Positions 16,691 through 24,603 are shown, counted from the stretch's first letter. The stretch: 64,000 nucleotides of DNA from SIG299 sp045531955 (GCA_045531955.1 JAZSFC010000041.1:1-64000); one strand, 5' to 3'. The notes: generated from the letters alone by a model not told the origin. Made by a program: numbers and translations.

Positions 16691-16984
16691 TCACACCTTT
16701 GCATTTTTTCTCTTAAGTGTGTATGCCACTAAATAAGCAACTGCTGTCAAAATAATAACAATCACAAGCTGAATAGGAATACTTATTCCAAAAAACATTG
16801 CTCGATGTTCTCTATTACTTAAAATCGAAGGCGATGCTACTATGCTGACGGAAATAGATAATACCGTTGAAACCAATGGTGCTATCCATAAAAGTTTTCT
16901 CCTAATAAAGAAAACAATAACCACCGACAATACAGGTATTATGCAAAATACCGATGCGTTCCACCAATTCAAATCAAAAGTCAT
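16691..16984 (-). CDS. Small membrane protein, three helices
   Basis: A 97-residue protein with three hydrophobic stretches (SVFCIIPVLSVVIVFFI, APLVSTVLSISVSIVA and IQLVIVIILTAVAYLVAYTL) and a basic C-terminal tail. I do not recognise the family. It sits directly upstream of the SUKH gene and may be coupled to it. Confidence 0.55.
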   Translation of the reverse strand: MTFDLNWWNASVFCIIPVLSVVIVFFIRRKLLWIAPLVSTVLSISVSIVASPSILSNREHRAMFFGISIPIQLVIVIILTAVAYLVAYTLKRKNAKV

Positions 16985-17031
16985 AATTCATAACCTCTCT
17001 TTCCCAATATTCAAAATATCAACCTAATACT

Positions 17032-17658
17032 TTACTGAACATCCAACTCTGCAACTGTTTTCTGACTAAATCGAATAGTAATCGCAAAAACACCTTCATA
17101 TCCAAGTTTCTCGTATTCTTCCGGCGAATTAAAGTAATCTACCTGATAAGACATCACTTGATTACTTGAGGTAATCACCTGTACTGCTAAAGGGATCTCT
17201 TCCTCATATACAATATCTGTTTTTTCCGATAACACTGATGTTGCAAAGCTGCCAATCTCATTTAAGTCCTCGTTGCGTTCACTCTCATACTCCGTCGAAC
17301 CACCGGTATGCTCACTCTGAATTGCAATTCTAATTCCTTCATCTAATCTTTCAAAATCCAGAGCAATACGACCATCCATATCTGAAAATGCCTGACCGCC
17401 ACCTCCGGTTTCCAGCTTCCATTCTCCATCTATTAAGCGATAAGTATTCACTTGAATACTCTGAACCGACTCATCGAGTACAAAATCAAAAATGCGTTGT
17501 TTCGTATTCAACCCCAACAATGCAGCAATCTTTTCCTCTTCCTCTGTAAGCTGTGCAGGTTCTATATACATTTTTTCTGCACTCTTTGGTGTATCTGAGC
17601 AACCAACCATGCTCATCATTACTATCATTGCCAATATAATGACTATCACCCTTCTCAT
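17032..17658 (-). CDS. Lipoprotein of unknown function
   Basis: A 208-residue protein with a lipoprotein signal peptide and lipobox MVGC (Cys at residue 20). The mature part is acidic and predicted beta-rich, without a family I recognise. CDS length, codon use and the spacing to neighbours fit a real gene. It belongs to the co-oriented membrane/lipoprotein cluster running from 23.1 kb down to 16.3 kb. Confidence 0.65.
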   Translation of the reverse strand: MRRVIVIILAMIVMMSMVGCSDTPKSAEKMYIEPAQLTEEEEKIAALLGLNTKQRIFDFVLDESVQSIQVNTYRLIDGEWKLETGGGGQAFSDMDGRIALDFERLDEGIRIAIQSEHTGGSTEYESERNEDLNEIGSFATSVLSEKTDIVYEEEIPLAVQVITSSNQVMSYQVDYFNSPEEYEKLGYEGVFAITIRFSQKTVAELDVQ

Positions 17659-17697
17659 ACAAGCACACTCCTCATCAAATTGAAATTAGTTTACTTC

Positions 17698-17877
17698 TTA
17701 TTTTTCTTCTGAGTCACCTATAAAAGCAAGTGCTACGCCGAAGAGACCAACAAAACCACCGATGATTGCCATAATATTTGCAAAGGTGGCAGAAAAGTCT
17801 GGTGCCATAGCAATACCAATGACTACAATTAAAACAGCGAAGATAATTAAAGCAATTCCTTTAAGTTGGTTTTTCAT
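17698..17877 (-). CDS. Small membrane protein, two helices
   Basis: A 59-residue protein, MKNQLKGIALIIFAVLIVVIG onward, with two hydrophobic helices and a short acidic tail. The ATG at 17877 is preferred to an upstream ATG because GAGGAGTGTG lies just ahead and the extension overlaps the previous gene. Function unknown. Confidence 0.55.
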   Translation of the reverse strand: MKNQLKGIALIIFAVLIVVIGIAMAPDFSATFANIMAIIGGFVGLFGVALAFIGDSEEK

Positions 17878-17893
17878 ACAATCACACTCCTCA

Positions 17894-18121
17894 TTATTTA
17901 TCCAGTTCTTTGGCATAATCTATTACTACCTTCTGACAGAAAGCACAATGAAATGCCTTGCAAGTTGGTCTTGTCCAATTATGAGAACTGAGAGTAACTT
18001 CCTCTCCGCTTGCCACATCAGGAAGAAACCAATTCTTATGCTCCTTGGTTGTAAAGAAAATTGTGCGGGCACTCTGTACTACGCCACTTTCCATTTCATT
18101 TCCGCAACATGGACATTTCAT
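17894..18121 (-). CDS. Small zinc-ribbon protein
   Basis: A 75-residue protein with CPCCG at the N-terminus and CAFCQK near the C-terminus, a two-knuckle zinc ribbon. The sequence ARTIFFTTKEHKNWFLPD resembles a small PF20097-like domain found in Clostridia. It lies in the membrane-protein cluster; no function is known to me. Confidence 0.65.
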   Translation of the reverse strand: MKCPCCGNEMESGVVQSARTIFFTTKEHKNWFLPDVASGEEVTLSSHNWTRPTCKAFHCAFCQKVVIDYAKELDK

Positions 18122-18147
18122 ACTCTTATTCCTCCGACTCTGATTTT

Positions 18148-18468
18148 CTATTCATTAACTGTAACACTTATTGCTACAAGTAAGTCTGTCTGTTCTTCGA
18201 TTGCACTTTCAATAGTAACAACATCACCGATTTTCGCATTGCTTTCACAGTCCTTTACAAACCAAAAACAAAGCTCCGCATTATCATCCGTAGAAATAAT
18301 AATATATGGACGACCTTCTCTATCTCCCTCATTCACAACACTCATTGCCCTATCCGTAACGGTTCCATAATACGTCTTTTCTGAGCCTTCAACCAATTTG
18401 CTCCTGCCGCAACCAACCAGAGCCAACATACAAATCACAGTTAAAACTAAGGCTATCTTCTTTTTCAT
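18148..18468 (-). CDS. Small lipoprotein
   Basis: A 106-residue protein with lysine-rich start MKKKIALVLTVICML and lipobox ALVGC, followed by a predicted small beta domain (TYYGTVTDRAMSV, KIGDVVTIES) that looks like an OB-type barrel. Its start overlaps the stop of the upstream gene by a few bases. Function unknown. Confidence 0.6.
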   Translation of the reverse strand: MKKKIALVLTVICMLALVGCGRSKLVEGSEKTYYGTVTDRAMSVVNEGDREGRPYIIISTDDNAELCFWFVKDCESNAKIGDVVTIESAIEEQTDLLVAISVTVNE

Positions 18469-18881
18469 ATTCTCACACCTCCGCACTTCTTATCAACCAA
18501 TCGGAACAAATAATACACTCCATGCCCAAGTCCAACACTGACTACCATAAACACAATCAGCTTCCACCATGCAAATTCAAGAATTAACACAGCTCCCATA
18601 ATAAATGCAAACACCAATACCGGAACAAATATCAAAAGTTTCAATATCCCGACTTTTATTCCTCCTGTTGGCTTGCCTACAAAGAATGACAGTACAAACA
18701 GAATTGCCATCACGATTGCGTAAATGGCATAGAATACTCTCCACACTTCTGCTCCTATCGCAATATCTCCGATATAGAATGTTCTACCCAATGCCGGATT
18801 TGCCAACGCACAGGCAATAAAGATAATTGCCACCACAAACATAACCAAACTGATTATTCTTAAAACCATGCCCTTCTTCAT
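18465..18881 (-). CDS. Integral membrane protein, four helices
   Basis: A 138-residue hydrophobic protein with about four membrane segments (RIISLVMFVVAIIFIACAL, VFYAIYAIVMAILFVLSFFV, LLIFVPVLVFAFIMGAVLI and LIVFMVVSVGLGHGVYYLF). The ATG at 18881 follows GAGGTCTTGCA; the longer reading starts inside the ribosome site. No family recognised. Confidence 0.6.
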   Translation of the reverse strand: MKKGMVLRIISLVMFVVAIIFIACALANPALGRTFYIGDIAIGAEVWRVFYAIYAIVMAILFVLSFFVGKPTGGIKVGILKLLIFVPVLVFAFIMGAVLILEFAWWKLIVFMVVSVGLGHGVYYLFRLVDKKCGGVRI

Positions 18882-18911
18882 TGCAAGACCTCCTCTCCTC
18901 AAACAATTCTA

Positions 18912-19181
18912 TTATTCTTTTCTCTCCAGATAACCAATCTCCGGACCTGCGGTAAGTTTATGCCTTACGATAAGCCACGCTACAACCTCAATTACAAGGA
19001 CAATTCCCCAAAAGATTGAAATCACAATAATTGATGTGTACCAAGGTGACGAATAGGACATATATCTATCCCTATTCATCAGATAATCTAATACTCTCCA
19101 AAGCACCATACCGACAAATATACCCACAGAAGAACCGAGAAGAATATTCAGCACCTTTTTTGCTTTTATCCATTTCTTCAT
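18912..19181 (-). CDS. Small membrane protein, two helices
   Basis: An 89-residue protein with hydrophobic segments VLNILLGSSVGIFVGMVLW and SIIVISIFWGIVLVIEVVAWLIV. It lies 14 bp from the gene upstream of it, so they should share a transcript. Function unknown. Confidence 0.55.
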   Translation of the reverse strand: MKKWIKAKKVLNILLGSSVGIFVGMVLWRVLDYLMNRDRYMSYSSPWYTSIIVISIFWGIVLVIEVVAWLIVRHKLTAGPEIGYLERKE

Positions 19182-19195
19182 AGCTACCGCCTCCC

Positions 19196-20149
19196 CTATT
19201 TATATCTGCTCCAATCAAATTCAAACAACGGATTACCCTCTGCATCATAAATATTTGACTCTGCTCCATTCCATGATTGTACCGGAGTCGCTGTATCCAA
19301 TCCTTCCTGCTCCTTCGCTTCAAACAATTCCAATACATTACGATGATAAAGGTTATCTCCGTCCACAGTTTCCAAGTATAAGAAGAACTCACTACCTAAT
19401 GGCATTTCATACTGCTTCTTGAACTCATATTCATACTGATGAATATTACTTCCGGGTTCTGCATTGGTAGCACTCGATAACGGAATTTCCATACGGTCTA
19501 CTTCCTTGCCATCCAATTCAGCCACTAAAGCCATTGACTGTACTTCCACAGGATTTCCTTTTCGCTCTGCTGAGATATGTATGAGCGCATCCATATCCCA
19601 AATATATTTTCCATCCGCTTCTTTTCCGTTTCTAACAGAATACTCTAATATTCCATACACACGGGTCAGATAATCATATCGTGGCGAAATTCCCCAACCA
19701 AGTTCTTCTGTACGGGTAGTGTCTCCTTCTGTAAAGACTACTCTTTCTACGGTACAATTCTCAAAGACAGAAAGTTCAAGTTTTGTAATATACTGACCAT
19801 CTTTCAATTCCATCGGATATGCATTCCCGCTACAATAAAGTGTTGCAACGGTCTGTTCTGCCGAATACTCCTTTGGTGTCACAAAGCATATAACTTCTAC
19901 CTTGCCACCATCTACATCCGCAGCTCCATATTCCCAATCACTATAACTTAACAGGCTTGCTTCTTGCTCCAGCATACTTTGTACTTGCGAATATATATTG
20001 CTTATATCTGTTTGCACAGAACTTCGTATAGAATTTTGCTGTGTTTCCAAAAACGCTATATCCTGCTTCAACTGATAATTTTGGAACAGACATACTACTG
20101 CCAAAATACAGGACAACACAGCAACTATCATAGAATAATTCTTTTTCAT
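19196..20149 (-). CDS. Membrane-anchored extracytoplasmic protein
   Basis: A 317-residue protein with an N-terminal uncleaved signal anchor (MIVAVLSCILAVVCLF), a heptad-like coiled-coil (QLKQDIAFLETQQNSIRS), and a beta-rich outer domain to the end. It resembles Lachnospiraceae hypothetical proteins that sit beside ABC transporters, but no function is assigned. It is in the middle of the co-oriented cluster. Confidence 0.6.
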   Translation of the reverse strand: MKKNYSMIVAVLSCILAVVCLFQNYQLKQDIAFLETQQNSIRSSVQTDISNIYSQVQSMLEQEASLLSYSDWEYGAADVDGGKVEVICFVTPKEYSAEQTVATLYCSGNAYPMELKDGQYITKLELSVFENCTVERVVFTEGDTTRTEELGWGISPRYDYLTRVYGILEYSVRNGKEADGKYIWDMDALIHISAERKGNPVEVQSMALVAELDGKEVDRMEIPLSSATNAEPGSNIHQYEYEFKKQYEMPLGSEFFLYLETVDGDNLYHRNVLELFEAKEQEGLDTATPVQSWNGAESNIYDAEGNPLFEFDWSRYK

Positions 20150-20158
20150 AGCGTCCTC

Positions 20159-20311
20159 CTACTTCTTCTCCATTTCATCAAGAATAAAATATCCCATTGA
20201 GGCAATCGCAAACACAATTCCAAGATACCCTTCCAAATTAAGTGCTGCTCCCAAAATAAATCCAATATATCCTGCTACAATCGTTACAATTACTGCCAAC
20301 CATTTCTTCAT
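20159..20311 (-). CDS. 50-residue membrane peptide
   Basis: A short frame with start MKKWLAVIVTIVAGYIGF and end YFILDEMEKK, holding two hydrophobic segments separated by NLEG. GGGAGCGATTTCT precedes the ATG, and the frame fills the gap between two larger cluster genes exactly. Coding is supported by position, ribosome site and a clean hydrophobic pattern; function is unknown. Confidence 0.6.
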   Translation of the reverse strand: MKKWLAVIVTIVAGYIGFILGAALNLEGYLGIVFAIASMGYFILDEMEKK

Positions 20312-20330
20312 AGAAATCGCTCCCTTCTCG

Positions 20331-20816
20331 CTATGCTACTTGTGATTTATTCTTCATCTTCCTTATTACAAAGCACAAAAAGGCTATTGCCCATAACACA
20401 ATCGCCTGCACTAACCACAACATCATCATTACACTAAATGGCTCTAATCCTTCGCCAATCGTAAGCCACCCTCTTGCCGGATGAGCCAGATATTGATGAT
20501 TCGGGCTGTCTCCAAATATTCCTGAACAGATATACCATGCCAATAAATATATCGGCAGGTTTACCCATGTATATTTAACTTTAACCTTGCTTGCAAACAA
20601 AACAGGTAAGCCAAGCAAACCAATCCAGAAAATATATCTGCCTGTCGGATCGCTGGTGGAAAGTGTAAAGGTATGGTATCCGTTTCCCAAATCCTCAAAA
20701 TCTTTTATGGTTCCTGCCACACCAATCCATCCATCAGCGATTGCCAGACAGATAATAGCGGTCAATAAACCCATAATGACAGCATATACATATCCTTGTA
20801 CCTTTTTGTTTTCCAT
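20331..20816 (-). CDS. Integral membrane protein, about four helices
   Basis: A 161-residue protein with helices at YVYAVIMGLLTAIICLAIA, IFWIGLLGLPVLFA, LPIYLLAWYICSGIF and LVQAIVLWAIAFLCFVI. The ATG at 20816 has AAGGAG 6 bp upstream. The segment HQYLAHPARGWLTIGEGL is unusual for the cluster. Family not recognised. Confidence 0.6.
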   Translation of the reverse strand: MENKKVQGYVYAVIMGLLTAIICLAIADGWIGVAGTIKDFEDLGNGYHTFTLSTSDPTGRYIFWIGLLGLPVLFASKVKVKYTWVNLPIYLLAWYICSGIFGDSPNHQYLAHPARGWLTIGEGLEPFSVMMMLWLVQAIVLWAIAFLCFVIRKMKNKSQVA

Positions 20817-20826
20817 ACGCATCTCC

Positions 20827-21690
20827 TTAATCTGTAATCGTCAACTCAATCTGCGTATCCATTTCCGCACTCACACCAACTTTATACGGAAATGCTCCGT
20901 TGAGTCCGTCAATTACCTTTGTATCTCCGGCAGCCAAAGACATCTGCCTAATAACCTCACCAAAATTATAGAGATATATGGTCAAATCCACGGTTCCGTT
21001 ATTTGTGACCGATATTTCCTCACTATTCGTACACACATCCGGGGAGATAATGAATACCTCATCCTTTTTAATCGTTTCTGATACCACTAATTCTCCGGTA
21101 CTGCTCAGGTCATGTTCAACAGCTTTTTCCATGGCCGTTGAACTTCCTTCCCTGGTAATCAGAATTGCCGGGTAAGGTTGCTCCGAATATGTCCAATACT
21201 CGGACTCAATCACTACTTTATCGCCAATCGCCAAATCTTCCGGAACAGACAAAGTTTCCTCACCAATATAAAACGTCACTCGGTTGTTAAACTCTTTTCC
21301 ATTGCTATCTGAACCCAAATAATAATTGATAGCCAGCTCGGAATTTTCATACTCGGTCACTACTCCCTTATAGGTTTTGTGAATGAATTGATGTTCCGCC
21401 GCTGCGGTATTGTCTGTCATACTGTCAATAATTCCTCCGGCAATGATAACCACCAACGCACCAATCATAATGCCAATCTTGATTTTCTTCCCACGGGCAT
21501 CCTTAGCTTTCCAAATGATTGCTCCGGTGATTACACAAACTGCCGCAAAACCACAGCATAACCATCTTGCCAGACTGCTAAAGTCCAACATACTTCCTCT
21601 GCTCTCTGCGGTTATTCCACCCAAGAACGCAAAGAAAGCTAACATATACAAAATACAACTGATATGTTCACGCCACTTTCCATTTTTCAT
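20827..21690 (-). CDS. Membrane protein with outer OB-like domain
   Basis: A 287-residue protein with three hydrophobic segments in the first 95 residues, then a polar outer region with a barrel-like KTYKGVVTEYENSELAINYYLG and DLAIGDKVVIES, the same type of small barrel seen in the lipoprotein at 18148. It lies directly downstream of the ABC permease and may be an accessory to it. Function unknown. Confidence 0.55.
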   Translation of the reverse strand: MKNGKWREHISCILYMLAFFAFLGGITAESRGSMLDFSSLARWLCCGFAAVCVITGAIIWKAKDARGKKIKIGIMIGALVVIIAGGIIDSMTDNTAAAEHQFIHKTYKGVVTEYENSELAINYYLGSDSNGKEFNNRVTFYIGEETLSVPEDLAIGDKVVIESEYWTYSEQPYPAILITREGSSTAMEKAVEHDLSSTGELVVSETIKKDEVFIISPDVCTNSEEISVTNNGTVDLTIYLYNFGEVIRQMSLAAGDTKVIDGLNGAFPYKVGVSAEMDTQIELTITD

Positions 21691-21708
21691 AGTGACACCT
21701 CCAATATC

Positions 21709-22986
21709 TTAAGAACTATGAAATAGTCTCGTTGGTTTACATCTAAATATCTCTATTGATGAAAGTAAAGTTGCCACCCATACCACTACCAAGAGAAATA
21801 AATTTGATTTTATATAATCCGTTACACATAATTCTTGTTCCAACGCTACTACCATATAATTATCCATTTCCAATCCGGACATATTTCCGGTAGCTATAAA
21901 CATATATTCAACAAACAAGTCTGAAAAATTGCTAATCAACCAATAACAGCATGGCAAAGCCAACAAAAGTGCTACACTGGCTATGACAGTAGTTAAAATA
22001 AAATACTCAATTATAATAGCAAGCCTACCCTCACCCAAGGAAATCAAAATTGCTATATCCTGATAACAGGCACGCATCCATAACAAAACCACTAAAAAGA
22101 GAATAGTAATCGCAAGCCCTGATGATAATCTTGTTAATAACGTTGCTGTCAAGTTTACTGCTCGGGCAGCCGAAGTTCCATTGCTCAGCTTGTTTTCTGT
22201 CAAATTAGATACTCTATATACATCCTCTTGTAAACCCATTTGTATAATAGCAGAATACACATTCTCTAAAGCATCCATATCCGTTGCATATATGTATACG
22301 GACGATAATGGCAATTCATAACCTATTATCATCTCATATGATTGAATATCGCAAAACACATAACTGTACGGACTTTGACCATATGCAAGATTTCCGCTTG
22401 GAAGTTTCCATGTTTCCTGTGGCAAACTCAAAGTCTTATAAATTCCAATTATCTCAAGTTCACTTTGCTTGGCTCCAATAACAATCTTATCGCCTACAAC
22501 CAAATTGTTTTCTTTTGCTAACACCTCATCAATAATTGCTCCCCGACAATTTGTTGCTGGCATTTTCCCTTCTATAAGTTCCATATTATTTGAAAACGCT
22601 AAATTTAATTGTGTATCTGTACATCCAAAAAGTCGTAGCATCTCTGAATCAGGTATTGCAAACACATTAGCAGCATCCTTTTCGATAGCATTATGAATGT
22701 TCACAGGTTCTACAAGCATATCATACTCTTGGTTATATCCTACCACTCCATCTAACATTGAAATGTACTCTAACACATCCTGCGAAATCGCTTCATTGTC
22801 CTCTGTATATAACATCAAAGAATATCCTATGTCATATATCACTGTGTTCTCATAACTTATTACAATATTTCGGAAAAAATAACCCACTATTCCTAGTAAT
22901 GCAAAAAGAAACACCAGCAGAAACAAATAAATAGCGTGTCTCGCTTTCCCCACAATAATCAGCCATAACCGCTGTATATATGACAT
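21709..22986 (-). CDS. FtsX-like ABC transporter permease
   Basis: A 425-residue permease with the MacB/FtsX layout: one N-terminal helix (AIYLFLLVFLFALLGIVGYFF), a large extracytoplasmic domain to about 280, then three C-terminal helices (GLAITILFLVVLLWM, YFILTTVIASVALLLALPCCYW, SNLFLLVVVWVATLLSS). The stretch YQDIAILISLGEGRLAII is the typical FtsX coupling region. It is directly downstream of the cut ATPase gene, so its partner is now interrupted by the prophage. Confidence 0.85.
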   Translation of the reverse strand: MSYIQRLWLIIVGKARHAIYLFLLVFLFALLGIVGYFFRNIVISYENTVIYDIGYSLMLYTEDNEAISQDVLEYISMLDGVVGYNQEYDMLVEPVNIHNAIEKDAANVFAIPDSEMLRLFGCTDTQLNLAFSNNMELIEGKMPATNCRGAIIDEVLAKENNLVVGDKIVIGAKQSELEIIGIYKTLSLPQETWKLPSGNLAYGQSPYSYVFCDIQSYEMIIGYELPLSSVYIYATDMDALENVYSAIIQMGLQEDVYRVSNLTENKLSNGTSAARAVNLTATLLTRLSSGLAITILFLVVLLWMRACYQDIAILISLGEGRLAIIIEYFILTTVIASVALLLALPCCYWLISNFSDLFVEYMFIATGNMSGLEMDNYMVVALEQELCVTDYIKSNLFLLVVVWVATLLSSIEIFRCKPTRLFHSS

Positions 22987-23159
22987 TACTTATCCTCCAC
23001 AACTAATTTGCCATCGCTCATTTTCATTACTACATCAGCATACGAGCACACTGTATCAGAATGGGTTGCAATGATGATACATTTATTTTCATTCCGTGCT
23101 AGTGATACCAATATCTCCATAATTTTTTCAGTATTTTCTTTGTCCAAATTCCCCGTGGG
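22986..23159 (-). pseudogene. 3' end of an ABC transporter ATPase gene, interrupted by prophage
   Basis: The frame encodes the last 57 residues of an ABC ATPase: PTGNLDKENTEKIMEIL (D-loop), then CIIIATHSD (H-loop) and MKMSDGKLVVEDK. Walker A, the signature motif and Walker B are missing. Similarity begins exactly at the CCCACGGGG that encodes P-T-G of the EPTGNLD motif; upstream DNA is phage. The last codon overlaps the permease start. On precise prophage excision the gene could be restored. Confidence 0.85.
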
Positions 23160-23180
23160 CTGTGTTAAGTTAGTACAAAA
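23150..23180. other. Left prophage junction (attL)
   Basis: Host coding similarity ends at CCCACGGGG (about 23151-23159 on the minus strand reading); the next bases, AAGTTAGTACAAAATAG on the plus strand, belong to the phage. The crossover core is probably within or beside the ATPase EPTG codons. The matching attR is not in the window. Confidence 0.65.
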
Positions 23181-23187
23181 TAGACAA

Positions 23188-23216
23188 ACCCCAGCAAGGC
23201 TGCTGCCTGCCGGGGT
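23188..23216 (-). terminator. Terminator of the leftmost prophage gene
   Basis: ACCCC (23188-23192) and GGGGT (23212-23216) close a stem with inner GC/GGC pairing. T-rich DNA follows on both sides. It ends the small gene at 23225 next to the attachment site. Confidence 0.6.
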
Positions 23217-23224
23217 CTTTTTTG

Positions 23225-23392
23225 TTATTCCGTATATAGTCCCAAGCGTAGCAGCAGACTTTCTATTGCCCTTTCTCTCATATCTCCATAGCAATTCCCG
23301 TATAGGTATACTGTCCATTCTGTTGAACTATTCTTTGATACCTTGCCGCAAACGTCGCCAAACTCATTGACAATATTTGTATATGCTTTCAT
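23225..23392 (-). CDS. Small phage protein at attL, operator controlled
   Basis: A 55-residue protein beginning MKAYTNIVNEFGDVCGKVSK, with WTVYLYGNCYGDMRERAIESLLLRLG. The ATG at 23392 follows GGAGGG by 6 bp. The long upstream extension crosses the promoter and is not used. A perfect-consensus promoter with the phage palindrome in its spacer lies at 23432-23460. No family recognised; the small alpha/beta pattern and its location suggest a lysogeny or conversion function. Confidence 0.6.
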   Translation of the reverse strand: MKAYTNIVNEFGDVCGKVSKNSSTEWTVYLYGNCYGDMRERAIESLLLRLGLYTE

Positions 23393-23431
23393 GCTGCCGC
23401 CCTCCTTTTTGTTGTTTCTTCGACTGTCTTT

Positions 23432-23460
23432 ATTATATACTTGCGCAAGTATAATGTCAA
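23432..23460 (-). promoter_or_regulatory. Consensus promoter with palindromic operator
   Basis: TTGACA (23455-23460), 17 bp and TATAAT (23432-23437) on the minus strand are perfect hexamers. The spacer contains the 18-bp perfect palindrome TATACTTGCGCAAGTATA (23436-23453). This is the single-operator member of the regulon. Confidence 0.85.
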
Positions 23461-23469
23461 TAGTTTTTT

Positions 23470-23628
23470 TCAAGTTTTTAATTCATCATAATTTTGGCAG
23501 TCTTTAACAACCTTGAAACAGTCAGAAAGATTTTCTGTGCAGCACTCCGGGAAATCAAATATATTTCTGCACGTCTTGCACTGTGGTTCCATTCTCTTTT
23601 CTTCCGGCTCCGGTCCTTTACTCTCCAT
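23470..23628 (-). CDS. Small cysteine-rich protein
   Basis: A 52-residue frame with six cysteines: CKTC, PECC, SDC and KDC. It begins MESKGPEPEEKRMEPQ. The start overlaps the end of the ribbon-helix-helix gene, suggesting coupling; GAGAGGG lies 11 bp upstream, or an internal Met at residue 13 may be used. The Cys pattern suggests a metal-binding knuckle. Function unknown. Confidence 0.5.
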   Translation of the reverse strand: MESKGPEPEEKRMEPQCKTCRNIFDFPECCTENLSDCFKVVKDCQNYDELKT

Positions 23629-23866
23629 CAATGCTGTGTCCCTCTCTTTCCATGCGTTGATACACGGCAGTTACCACATAATCATTAAGACTTTGACCAG
23701 CTGCGCTTGCTGCTCTCTCAATCTTTGCTTTGTTCCCAACTTTAACAAATGGGTATAATCTGTCATAGTTCTTGTTGTTAAAGTTGTTCTTTGCTTTCGT
23801 GGCTGCTGTCTGGTTTCCGGTGTTCTTTGTATCTGGTTTCTTCTTTTCTTCTGCTTCCGCACTCAT
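23618..23866 (-). CDS. Arc-like ribbon-helix-helix protein, candidate operator-binding repressor
   Basis: An 82-residue protein with a disordered charged N-terminus (MSAEAEEKKKPDTKNTG) and a C-terminal ribbon-helix-helix: RLYPFVKVGNKAKIERAASAAG, then SLNDYVVTAVYQRMEREG. The ATG at 23866 follows GGAGGT by 7 bp. It is divergent from the gene at 24047, with three operator palindromes between. Ribbon-helix-helix dimers bind short palindromes, so this is the best visible candidate for the TTGCGCAA-binding protein; this is inference. Confidence 0.65.
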   Translation of the reverse strand: MSAEAEEKKKPDTKNTGNQTAATKAKNNFNNKNYDRLYPFVKVGNKAKIERAASAAGQSLNDYVVTAVYQRMEREGHSIDGE

Positions 23867-23912
23867 GCTTTGCACCTCCATATATTTTTTGTTTCAGTAT
23901 ATCACTATTTTC

Positions 23913-24002
23913 TATCTTGCGCAAGTATACATTTTGTACAACCTTGCGCAAGTATATTTGTGCATTTTGTCTATTGATTTTATACTTGCGCAAGTATATA
24001 AT
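23913..24002 (+). promoter_or_regulatory. Three-operator array and promoter
   Basis: CTTGCGCAAG occurs at 23916-23925, 23943-23952 and 23985-23994. The last lies in the 17-bp spacer between TTGATT (23974-23979) and TATAAT (23997-24002) and forms the 18-bp palindrome TATACTTGCGCAAGTATA (23981-23998). Upstream copies are centred 42 and 69 bp away. It drives the rightward gene at 24047 and may also control the leftward ribbon-helix-helix gene. Confidence 0.85.
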
Positions 24003-24046
24003 AAAGACAGTTAAAGAAAACAACTACACCAACGGAGGTAATGAAA

Positions 24047-24271
24047 ATGAAAAAATTTGAAATCGGTAAAGAATACAGCATGAGAAGCATTTGTGACCAC
24101 AACTGCATTTGGACATATACAGTAGTTGCAAGAACTGCAAAGACAATCACCATCACTGACGGTGAAAAGACATTGAAATGTCGTGTCTGCCAGAAAGTTT
24201 CAGAATACCGCAACGCTGAAACAATCTACCCTCTGGGGCAATATTCCATGGCGCCAAGCCTTGTTGCATAA
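24047..24271 (+). CDS. Small phage beta-rich protein (paralog 1)
   Basis: A 74-residue protein, MKKFEIGKEYSMRSICDHN onward, with KTITITDGEKTLKCRV and C-terminal YSMAPSLVA. The second ATG was chosen because GGAGG lies 8-9 bp upstream, against 2-3 bp for the first ATG at 24041. The pattern of a short barrel with central KTITI resembles the two following genes. Two CxxC-like pairs (CDHNC, CRVC) may bind metal. No family recognised. Confidence 0.65.
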   Translation: MKKFEIGKEYSMRSICDHNCIWTYTVVARTAKTITITDGEKTLKCRVCQKVSEYRNAETIYPLGQYSMAPSLVA

Positions 24272-24332
24272 CCCAGACACACCGGGGCGGCGCTGCTGCC
24301 CCATCAAATTTCAATTATCGGAGGTATAGACC

Positions 24333-24569
24333 ATGAACAATTCTATTATTACAGCAAATCAAATTAAGGTTGGCACCCAGCTTGCAGAAGCAGACGGCTT
24401 CTTGTGGGACGTGGTAGAAATCATCAAGGAAACGCCAAAGACAATCACTGTTCGTCTTTGCAGCGACTTTTCCAGTATAAAGAACCATTGGACCGTTAAA
24501 CCAGACGGAACGCCGGGCGGTGTTCAAAAGACTTTTCGCAAGTCTTCCCGCCTTTATGGTATCGCATAG
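24333..24569 (+). CDS. Small phage beta-rich protein (paralog 2)
   Basis: A 78-residue protein, MNNSIITANQIKVGTQLAE onward, containing FLWDVVEIIKETPKTITVRL and the end KSSRLYGIA. The central KTITV and the hydrophobic-small C-terminus match its neighbours. CGGAGG precedes the ATG. It is in the same transcript as paralog 1 and is closed by a terminator. Confidence 0.65.
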   Translation: MNNSIITANQIKVGTQLAEADGFLWDVVEIIKETPKTITVRLCSDFSSIKNHWTVKPDGTPGGVQKTFRKSSRLYGIA

Positions 24570-24574
24570 CCCCT

Positions 24575-24600
24575 GCCCCGGTCTTCCGGGGCTTTTCTTT
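24575..24600 (+). terminator. Terminator of the paralog 1-2 transcript
   Basis: GCCCCGG (24575-24581), TCTT loop and CCGGGGC (24586-24592), followed by TTTTCTTTT. Confidence 0.9.
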
Positions 24601-24603
24601 TAT

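Noticed and set aside
22986..23318. 110-codon frame as an intact ATP-binding protein
   Set aside because: Only the last 57 codons match an ABC ATPase; the first 53 are phage DNA read across a terminator and antisense to no known domain.
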